NCBI GenBank assembly: GCA_022712835.1
Contig: JAFLJU010000451.1
Span: 1 to 11,656 of the forward strand
DNA from: Desulfobacteraceae bacterium
GTDB lineage: Bacteria; Desulfobacterota; Desulfobacteria; Desulfobacterales; Desulfobacteraceae
Length of the DNA stretch: 11,656 bases
Direction: 5' to 3'
Position numbers and translations under genes: made by a program. The notes beneath the pieces were generated by a model that ran no database searches, was not told the DNA's origin, and was given only the letters and a program-made list of their open reading frames with translations. Below, one piece after another: positions 1 to 5,923 of the stretch (positions are counted from its first letter, which is position 1; each line of letters starts with the position of its first letter).

Positions 1-372
1 GAACATGCCGACCACAAACTCCCTTTTCCCAACCACCATGGGTTGTACCAAAAAGGCCTCAACCAGATCCTTACCAGCATCTTCCATTCCGCAAGCTGCC
101 TGCCTTACCTGATCTTCATTTGCAAGTCCCAGGCAGACCATGCCGCTTTCAGTTTTATGGAGAATCCGGGACCCAATCCCCTTAAGGGCCACGGGAAACC
201 CGCTCTCTTTAGCCGCATCCACGGCCTGTGCAATTGTGTTTACTCGTTTTTCCTGGACCACCGGAATCCCAAAGGCTGAAAATATCGATTTTGCTTCATC
301 TTCACTAATCACATGGGACCCTTTGGCCTGCTTTTCTGCTATTAGGTGTTGTACCTGTTTTTGCGTTATCAT
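1..372 (-). CDS. Acyl-CoA synthetase (ADP-forming), ATP-grasp subunit, partial
   Basis: Only the first 124 codons are present; the gene runs off the left edge. The start is ATG at 372-370, overlapping the TGA of the TetR gene as ATGA, with a GGAG Shine-Dalgarno at 383-380, seven bases before the start. The fragment matches the N-terminal part of the ATP-grasp domain of NDP-forming acyl-CoA synthetases. An opening helix region has SEDEAKSIFSAFGIPVV at residues 23-39, then GFPVALKG at 58-65, and RILHKTESGMV at 69-79 corresponds to the family's D-I-x-H-K-S/T-D/E-x-G-G-V motif. In the family this domain interconverts acyl-CoA plus ADP and phosphate with acid plus CoA and ATP in the cytoplasm. Substrate (acetyl, longer acyl or aryl) cannot be read from this part. 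It is unclear whether the alpha (CoA-binding) domain is fused or separate. The overlap implies translational coupling to the TetR regulator. Confidence 0.85.
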   Translation of the reverse strand, partial: MITQKQVQHLIAEKQAKGSHVISEDEAKSIFSAFGIPVVQEKRVNTIAQAVDAAKESGFPVALKGIGSRILHKTESGMVCLGLANEDQVRQAACGMEDAGKDLVEAFLVQPMVVGKREFVVGMF

Positions 373-992
373 GCGCTTACTCCGTTGAATATAATATTTG
401 TAATACCGCTTACTACCTGGTCAATATCAAGTTCCCTGCCAAATATTATTTCCCCCAGGCAGGCATGTTCAATGGCCCCGAGAATCACCTTGCGCAACAC
501 ATGGGGGTCTGTATCTGATTTAAATTCCTTATTTTTAATACCCTCCTCAATAATGCCCAGAATAATTCCGGCATATTTTCGCACCAGCCCATAGGCGTCG
601 GAGTTAAAAAAATCCGGGGAATTTCTCACCTCCAGCAATAAAATTTTTGAAAAAACCCGGTTGTGAGCATAGCTTTCAAGGCTTGTATAGATAATGACTT
701 CCAGCTGTTCAGCACAGGTTTTTTCATGGGCCGCTCTATTTTCTATTTTTACCAGAAATTCGGAAAAATGATCGTTCAATACCTGGTAAATCAGGTCTTT
801 CTTATCCTTAAAATATTTATAGATGAGTCCTTCCGTGACCGCTGCATTTCTGGCAATCTCGGCCGTTGTGATGGAATGAAAATCCTTTTCCTTCATCAAG
901 GCATAAAAAGATTTCATGATTTTAATCCTGCCCGGCGGATTTGTCTTCCCTTTGTGATTCATAATCCCTCTTTGCATCCGGTTTGTTTCCAT
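369..992 (-). CDS. TetR/AcrR-family transcriptional regulator
   Basis: A 207-residue (from the first ATG) DNA-binding regulator. The N-terminal helix-turn-helix covers about residues 24-70, with TTAEIARNAAVTEGLIYKYF at 42-61 as the recognition unit, a textbook TetR signature. The all-helical remainder is the ligand-binding and dimer domain; its fold resembles regulators of acyl-CoA metabolism, but the ligand is not readable. The start is uncertain: ATG at 992 has only a poor ribosome site, ATG at 977 is also possible, and ATG at 962 (M11) follows an AGAGGG stretch and would give 197 residues, closer to the usual N-terminal length. The stop overlaps the start of the acyl-CoA synthetase gene by four bases, so regulator and enzyme are co-transcribed. 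The inverted repeat at 1003-1021 directly upstream suggests autoregulation, probably relieved by an acyl-CoA related to the enzyme's substrate (inference). Confidence 0.93.
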   Translation of the reverse strand: METNRMQRGIMNHKGKTNPPGRIKIMKSFYALMKEKDFHSITTAEIARNAAVTEGLIYKYFKDKKDLIYQVLNDHFSEFLVKIENRAAHEKTCAEQLEVIIYTSLESYAHNRVFSKILLLEVRNSPDFFNSDAYGLVRKYAGIILGIIEEGIKNKEFKSDTDPHVLRKVILGAIEHACLGEIIFGRELDIDQVVSGITNIIFNGVSA

Positions 993-1002
993 TTCTATTT
1001 AG

Positions 1003-1021
1003 GTAAGTAATACTTACTTAC
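1003..1021. promoter_or_regulatory. Candidate TetR operator, perfect 8-3-8 inverted repeat
   Basis: GTAAGTAA (1003-1010), spacer TAC, TTACTTAC (1014-1021) is a perfect inverted repeat. A second register, GTAAGTA-A-TACTTAC (1003-1017), is also perfect. It lies 11 bases before the first possible ATG of the TetR gene. On the minus strand a TTGACT hexamer (1039-1034) sits just upstream as a possible -35 element, which would put the repeat over the -10 and start-site region, the usual place for an autorepressing TetR operator. The symmetry is seen; the binding is inferred. Confidence 0.7.
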
Positions 1022-1108
1022 AAAGCTTTTCAAAGTCAAGCCCAATTCAAATCAACCAAAGAATAACTATTCCGATTTGGCCTGGTCCAGGACCTGATCA
1101 AAAAATAA

Positions 1109-1137
1109 TTGTATTCCAGTATCTAATGGTTTAGAAT
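1109..1137 (+). promoter_or_regulatory. Possible sigma-70 promoter of the signalling operon
   Basis: TTGTAT (1109-1114) and TAGAAT (1132-1137) are separated by exactly 17 bases. The -10 hexamer matches the consensus at five of six positions and the -35 at three of six. It is the best-spaced forward candidate seen between the TetR gene and the methyltransferase gene. Transcription would begin near 1144 and give an untranslated leader of about 160 bases containing the palindrome and nested repeats. In AT-rich sequence such matches occur by chance, so this is tentative. Confidence 0.35.
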
Positions 1138-1155
1138 AATGGATATAAGTTTAAG

Positions 1156-1171
1156 CCTTATTTAAATAAGG
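1156..1171. promoter_or_regulatory. 16-bp perfect palindrome, possible operator
   Basis: CCTTATTTAAATAAGG reads identically on both strands with no mismatch. It lies about 150 bases before the methyltransferase start and just downstream of the candidate promoter, a position suited to a dimeric repressor. Its last three bases are shared with the left arm of the larger inverted repeat starting at 1169. It could instead act as an RNA hairpin. No regulator is identified. Confidence 0.45.
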
Positions 1172-1275
1172 ACTCGGAACTATATACATCTTCCGTTTTT
1201 ATGAAATTTTATAAAAAAACCCATATTTGTGGCAAATTTCGTCTGTTTTGGGAAAATTTCATTCCTCCGAGTCCT
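1169..1275 (+). ncRNA. Putative structured 5' leader (nested inverted repeats)
   Basis: Outer arms AGGACTCGGA (1169-1178) and TCCGAGTCCT (1266-1275) are perfectly complementary over ten bases and the most GC-rich part of an otherwise AT-rich leader. Nested inside are TGAAATTTT (1202-1210) with AAAATTTCA (1253-1261), and a hairpin ATTTG-TGG-CAAAT (1225-1237). A competing hairpin, TTTTTAT (1196-1202) with ATAAAAA (1211-1217), would expose GAAATTTT as its loop, so alternative folds are possible. The structure ends 30 bases before the start codon of the CheR-type gene. It matches no riboswitch class I recognise by sequence. A cis-regulatory RNA is an inference from symmetry only; the GC-rich outer stem is the least likely part to be chance. 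Confidence 0.35.
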
Positions 1276-1305
1276 AAAAAAATCTGATTTTAAAAAAAGG
1301 TGACG

Positions 1306-2145
1306 ATGGAAAAAATACCTCCAAATGAGTTAACACCCATTCTTGATTTTTTAATGGAACATCGGGGGTTTGATTTTTCAGGGGTTCATCCGAATATGCT
1401 GGTGCGTCGCATGGGGCATCGCCTGGAAGCGTTAAATTGCAATGATTTCAAAGACTATTATTTTTATATCCAGGAAAACGCCGGGGAAATTGACCATCTC
1501 CTCAATGCAATCACCATTAATGTCAGCCGTTTTTTCCGGGATCCCTTGACCTTTGAGCTATTGGCCGAGAGAATCCTGCCAGCCATTTTACGCCAAAAGG
1601 TTCAGGCCAAGGATGATTCCCTGAGAATCTGGTCCACCGGATGTGCCATGGGGGAAGAGGCATATTCCCTGGCGATTCTGATCCAGGAGCTCCTCCTCAA
1701 GGAAGGGCGAACCATGGAACTGCAGCTCTTTGGGACGGATATTGATACCAGGATATTAGGGGAAGCGGCAAAAGGGATTTATCCTGTGGCAAGTGTTGAG
1801 AATGTCAAGTATGGGCTTTTAAAGAAATATTTTATACCAGCAGGAAAAAACTTCATGCTGATTCCAAAGATAAAAGAACAGGTGATTTTTTCTTTCTATG
1901 ACATGCTGGATAAAGGGCATCGTGTTCCTCCGGAAAGCATCTTTGGAAATTTTGATCTGATTTGTTGTCGCAATCTTTTAATCTACTTTAACACAAGGTA
2001 TCAAGAAACCATCTTCGCCAAATTACGCCGGGCGCTCGCTCAAAACGGCTATCTGATTTTGGGAGAAACAGAATCCCCCCCCAAAAACTCTCAAAGAGAT
2101 TTCAACCGAGTTGTGGAATTTCACCCCATATACCAAAAACTTTAG
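1306..2145 (+). CDS. cheR: CheR-family protein-glutamate O-methyltransferase
   Basis: A 279-residue cytoplasmic SAM-dependent methyltransferase; the family methylates glutamates of chemoreceptors. The N-terminal helical CheR domain (about 5-60) is followed by NVSRFFRDP at 72-80 and the SAM-binding loop STGCAMGEEAYSLAI at 110-124. LFGTDID at 141-147 carries the acidic residue that contacts the SAM ribose, and FDLICCRNLLIYF at 216-228 and YLILGETES at 249-257 complete the fold. Length is normal for a stand-alone CheR, with no TPR, PAS or CheB fusion. ATG 1306 is preferred over GTG 1300 because AAAGGTG (1296-1302) then serves as its ribosome site. It is the first gene of a tight operon, 12 bases before the large hybrid kinase. 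No chemoreceptor, CheA, CheW or CheB is nearby, so its substrate is not obvious. The usual Ala-Gly-Cys-Ser form of the SAM loop is Ser-Thr-Gly-Cys here, still within family variation. Confidence 0.95.
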   Translation: MEKIPPNELTPILDFLMEHRGFDFSGVHPNMLVRRMGHRLEALNCNDFKDYYFYIQENAGEIDHLLNAITINVSRFFRDPLTFELLAERILPAILRQKVQAKDDSLRIWSTGCAMGEEAYSLAILIQELLLKEGRTMELQLFGTDIDTRILGEAAKGIYPVASVENVKYGLLKKYFIPAGKNFMLIPKIKEQVIFSFYDMLDKGHRVPPESIFGNFDLICCRNLLIYFNTRYQETIFAKLRRALAQNGYLILGETESPPKNSQRDFNRVVEFHPIYQKL

Positions 2146-2157
2146 GAAAAAAAACCT

Positions 2158-5100
2158 ATGCAATTCAAGGATATGAAAATCAGCACACAATTGAGAATTA
2201 GTATCGGTGCGACCATATTGATCGTCGTCTGTCTGGGTTTCCTGGCCTGGTTACAGACAAATACATTGTGGCAAAACACCCGGTGGATTTACGACCATCC
2301 CTTACAGGTCAATCGGGCCATCGGTGTGCTTGAAACCGATATAATGGGCATGCGCATGGAAATCCGGCACGCAATGTTGACAAATAATTTAAAGAGCTTT
2401 CAAACTGCCCGGAAAAGATCAGCAATTCACCAGGCCAATGCCGAACGTCAGATTGATCTTCTGTTTGAACGATACCTGGGGCCACGTTCAGACATTGAAG
2501 ATATCCAAAACTCCATTAAGGGGTGGGTATCAACGAGAGAAAGCAATTGGGTACTGCTTCATGAGGGCAAGGTGGATATCGCTCTCAGCCGCATCTTTGA
2601 TGAAGGGGATCTTGGCGCCCAGAGGGCATTGCTGGTTAAGCAGATTCAAAAAATAGATGATTTTGCCAAAACCAAGGCCGATACGCTTTACCTGGACGCA
2701 ACCCAATTGAAGACCGCCTTAAATATGCAGCTTATTTTCATCATTGGTTTTATTATCCTTCTCACCTCCGGTATCGGCTATTTAATGATTTTAGGAATAA
2801 AAAAACCCCTCAAAGAGCTGACCGCAGTAACAGAAGGATTCAGGAAAGGAGACTATAATGCCCGCAGCCAATATCTATCCACCAATGAATTGGGTCTTTT
2901 ATCCGCCTCATTTAACCAGATGGCCCAGGCCATTTCCCTGCGGATGGAGACGGATAAAAAGGGCAGTGCCATGGCAGAAGCCCTGATAATCGAAACCAAG
3001 TTAAAGGAATTTGCCGAAACGGTTTTGGAAAAATTCATGGACATCACAGAGTCCCATATGGGGGCCTTTTATTCCGGCAATGAAAATGACAATAGCTTTT
3101 CACCCCTGGCCGCAATCGGCGTTAATCCGGAACTTTTGGAACCCTTTGACGCTTCGGCCTATGAAGGCGAATTCGGGAAAGCACTGAAGACGGGTAAACT
3201 TTCCCATATCCGGGATATCCATGAAAACACCCTGTTCAAATTAAAAACCTTTGCCGGGACCGCCATCCCCCGGGAAATTATCACCCTCCCCATTGTCGTG
3301 GAGGGGGAGGTTCGGGGTATGCTGTGCCTGGCATGCCTCAACAGCTTTTCAACGGCTGCACTAACAGCCTTGACAAAGTCGTCGATAATTGCCTTGAATA
3401 CGGCATTTTCCAACCTCCTGTCCAATGACAGGACCCGGCGGCTGTCTGAAAAATTGCGGGAAAACAACCAGGAACTTACGGCCCAACAGGAAGAACTTAA
3501 GGCCCAGGCCCAAGAGTTGCAGAAACAGTCCGAAGCGCTTCAGGCACAGAATATCGAACTTGCCGAGCAAAGATTGGCAGTGGAAGAAGCCAGTCGCCTG
3601 AAAAGCCAGTTCCTTTCGAATATGAGCCATGAACTTCGAACACCGCTCAATTCTGTCATGGCCCTCTCCCGGGTCCTCATGATGCAGGCAAAAACAAAGC
3701 TCAATGATGAAGAGATAAGTTACCTGGAAATCATCGAACGGAATGGTAAAAATCTGTTAAACCTGATCAACAACATCCTGGATCTTTCCAAGATAGAGGC
3801 CGGCAAGATGGATATCCAGCCACGGCCTTTTTCCCTGGGTCAAACCCTTGATAATATCCTGGAAAGCATTGCCCCCCTTGCCGAAGAGAAGCATATCCAG
3901 ATCCTAAAAAAGAATCCAAAAACCCTTCCGCTGCTTGAAAGCGATGAGATCAGAGTCTCCCAGATTCTGCAAAACCTGGTGGCTAATGCGGTAAAATTTA
4001 CCGCTTCCGGAAGTGTGAGTGTAACGGTGAAAACCGGCCAGGAAAAAATACATATCCAGGTTACCGATACCGGCATAGGGATTGCGGAACAGGACCTTCC
4101 CCATATTTTTGATGAATTCCGACAGGTGGATGGCTCTTCATCCAGAAGACATGAAGGAACCGGACTTGGATTGACCATTGCCCACAAGGCCGCCCGGATG
4201 CTGGGCGGAGACATCTTTGTTACAAGCACCCTGGGAATGGGTACCACCTTCATCCTGACATTACCCCTCACCTGGCAGGGTCAGAAGACCCTCCAGCAAA
4301 CCATTGTAGCCAAACCGCCCAACCCAATGAAACCGGTGAAACCAAATCCCAAAACCATTCTGGTGGTGGATGATGAACCGAAAATGGCGAAGAGGATCGC
4401 AGGTTATCTGCGGGAGGAGGGCTATCATCCGGTGATCGCCACATCCGGAGAGCAAGCGCTTACGCTTGCACGAAGCGAGGCGCCCTTTGCCATTGTCCTG
4501 GATATCATCATGCCAGATATGGATGGCTGGGAAGTTCTCCAGAGTTTGAAAAAGAATTCAAAAACCCAAAATATCCCGGTGATCATTGTGTCTGTTTCCC
4601 AGGACAGGGAAACCGGGTTTGCCCTCGGCGCCATCGGCTATCTGACAAAGCCCTTGTCCAGGAATTTACTCCTCTCCGAGATCCGGAAGATCGGCCGGCC
4701 GGGAATCCGATCTGTCATGATTGTGGATGACAATGAGATCGATCGCCGCGAATTCAGGCAAATCATTGAAACGAATGGGCTGATCCCAATTATTGCCCAT
4801 GACGGGGCCGCCTGCCTTGAAATGCTAATCAACCAGATTCCGGACATTCTGATTCTTGACCTGATGATGCCTGAACCCGACGGCTTTGCGGTTCTGGAGA
4901 CCATCAGAAGCAATCCTAAAACAAGGGATTTACCGGTCATTGTTGCCACGGCAAAAGATCTGACAAAAGAAGACCGGGAAAGGTTGCACAATAATGTCGC
5001 ATCCGTCCTGGACAAGAGTCGTGTGACACCTAAAACCCTGCTTTTGGAAATAAATCGGACTCTCAAAGACCTGGAAAATCCTTTAAAATCAAATTTCCCC

Positions 5101-5913
5101 GAAAATTCGGCAAGCGCACCCAGAATTCTGATGGTTGAGGACAATGAAGTTGCGATTATTCAGATCAAATCGGCTCTTACAAGTTCAGGGTATGTTGTGG
5201 ACGTGACAACCGGGGGCCAGGAAGCGATAGATTATGTCTCCCATACCATTCCGGATGGTATTGTTCTGGATCTGATGATGCCTGAAATAGACGGGTTTGA
5301 GGTGCTGGAAAAAATCCGAAACAAGCCTGCCACAGCAAGGATACCGGTACTGATTCTCACCGCCAAGGATTTAACACCCGAAGATTTTAAAAGATTAAGC
5401 GCCAACAATATTCAGCAATTGGTGCACAAAGGAGACGTGGATCGGGAAGGTCTGTTATTGAAAATCGGTTCAATGATAGAGGGCAAACAGGATGCGACAA
5501 ACCTGACAAAAGAGAGATTTGTGTCACATCGTCTTTCAGAGAACCCACCACCTGAAACGATTCTGATTATGGAAGACAATCCAGATAACATGGCCACAAT
5601 CAAAGCAATTTTACAGAATCGATATCGACTAATCCAAGCCATGGATGGTGAAAAAGGACTTCAAATGGCCACAGAAAACACCCCTGACCTGATTCTCCTC
5701 GATATGGCCCTGCCAAAGATGGATGGGATGACCGTTGTGAAGCACCTCAAAGACAATCAAAAGCTTTGTCATATTCCGGTGATCGCACTAACGGCCAGGG
5801 TCATGAAGGGCGACCGGGAAAAGATTTTAAAAGCCGGGTGCAATGATTACATTTCAAAACCCATCGACCCGACCGGCTTTATTGAAAAAATCACTGAATG
5901 GTTGAAAGGATAA
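2158..5913 (+). CDS. Membrane hybrid histidine kinase with four receiver domains
   Basis: A 1251-residue inner-membrane sensor kinase. TM1 is about 14-33. A helical extracytoplasmic domain of about 155 residues (4HB_MCP-like) follows, then TM2 at 191-213, HAMP at 214-262 and a GAF domain at about 283-422. A Glu/Gln-rich coiled coil spans 428-482. HisKA has the phosphoacceptor His491 in SHELRTPL; HATPase_c has Asn610, DTGIG at 637-641 and GTGLGL at 667-672. Four receiver domains end the protein: REC1 (733-848, phospho-Asp782, Lys831), REC2 (851-970, Asp901, Lys953), REC3 (988-1106, Asp1038, Lys1091) and REC4 (1134-1250, Asp1182, Lys1234). All keep the acidic pair, phospho-Asp and Lys, although REC2 and REC3 lack the Pro after Lys. 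There is no Hpt or DNA-binding output. Translation probably starts from AGGA at the stop of the CheR gene. The receivers of the next gene or an unlinked Hpt protein are likely partners (inference). Confidence 0.95.
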   Translation: MQFKDMKISTQLRISIGATILIVVCLGFLAWLQTNTLWQNTRWIYDHPLQVNRAIGVLETDIMGMRMEIRHAMLTNNLKSFQTARKRSAIHQANAERQIDLLFERYLGPRSDIEDIQNSIKGWVSTRESNWVLLHEGKVDIALSRIFDEGDLGAQRALLVKQIQKIDDFAKTKADTLYLDATQLKTALNMQLIFIIGFIILLTSGIGYLMILGIKKPLKELTAVTEGFRKGDYNARSQYLSTNELGLLSASFNQMAQAISLRMETDKKGSAMAEALIIETKLKEFAETVLEKFMDITESHMGAFYSGNENDNSFSPLAAIGVNPELLEPFDASAYEGEFGKALKTGKLSHIRDIHENTLFKLKTFAGTAIPREIITLPIVVEGEVRGMLCLACLNSFSTAALTALTKSSIIALNTAFSNLLSNDRTRRLSEKLRENNQELTAQQEELKAQAQELQKQSEALQAQNIELAEQRLAVEEASRLKSQFLSNMSHELRTPLNSVMALSRVLMMQAKTKLNDEEISYLEIIERNGKNLLNLINNILDLSKIEAGKMDIQPRPFSLGQTLDNILESIAPLAEEKHIQILKKNPKTLPLLESDEIRVSQILQNLVANAVKFTASGSVSVTVKTGQEKIHIQVTDTGIGIAEQDLPHIFDEFRQVDGSSSRRHEGTGLGLTIAHKAARMLGGDIFVTSTLGMGTTFILTLPLTWQGQKTLQQTIVAKPPNPMKPVKPNPKTILVVDDEPKMAKRIAGYLREEGYHPVIATSGEQALTLARSEAPFAIVLDIIMPDMDGWEVLQSLKKNSKTQNIPVIIVSVSQDRETGFALGAIGYLTKPLSRNLLLSEIRKIGRPGIRSVMIVDDNEIDRREFRQIIETNGLIPIIAHDGAACLEMLINQIPDILILDLMMPEPDGFAVLETIRSNPKTRDLPVIVATAKDLTKEDRERLHNNVASVLDKSRVTPKTLLLEINRTLKDLENPLKSNFPENSASAPRILMVEDNEVAIIQIKSALTSSGYVVDVTTGGQEAIDYVSHTIPDGIVLDLMMPEIDGFEVLEKIRNKPATARIPVLILTAKDLTPEDFKRLSANNIQQLVHKGDVDREGLLLKIGSMIEGKQDATNLTKERFVSHRLSENPPPETILIMEDNPDNMATIKAILQNRYRLIQAMDGEKGLQMATENTPDLILLDMALPKMDGMTVVKHLKDNQKLCHIPVIALTARVMKGDREKILKAGCNDYISKPIDPTGFIEKITEWLKG

Positions 5914-5923
5914 GAGAGAGGTT

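Larger units (their letters stand above)
1022..1305. other. Divergent intergenic region rich in dyad symmetry
   Basis: No credible protein-coding frame lies between the TetR start region and the methyltransferase gene. The stretch is AT-rich and holds several symmetric elements. One is an imperfect dyad at 1056-1080 (CCAAAGAATA against TATTC and TTTGG, with a three-base bulge). Another is a short GGTCC-A-GGACC repeat around 1084-1094. Candidate forward promoter hexamers lie at 1109-1137, a 16-bp palindrome at 1156-1171, and nested inverted repeats at 1169-1275. A small AAAAT-CTG-ATTTT hairpin (1279-1291) lies immediately before the Shine-Dalgarno of the methyltransferase gene. The last four are described separately or in the findings. 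Confidence 0.6.

Noticed and set aside
663..1010. Plus-strand frame of 115 codons opposite the TetR gene
   Set aside because: It is the complement of a clear helix-turn-helix regulator and has no family features.
1228..1246. Sigma-54 type promoter around TGGCAAATTTC
   Set aside because: The GC element expected 12 bases after GG is absent.
1169..1275. Miniature transposable element bounded by ten-base terminal inverted repeats
   Set aside because: No target-site duplication is visible at the flanks (ATA against AAA), the arms are short and no second copy exists in the window. A leader structure fits the position better, though a genome search for copies would settle it.
1144..1305. Cyclic-di-GMP or other known riboswitch in the leader
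   Set aside because: None of the conserved core sequences I know for GEMM or similar classes can be seen; the region is AT-rich apart from the outer stem.
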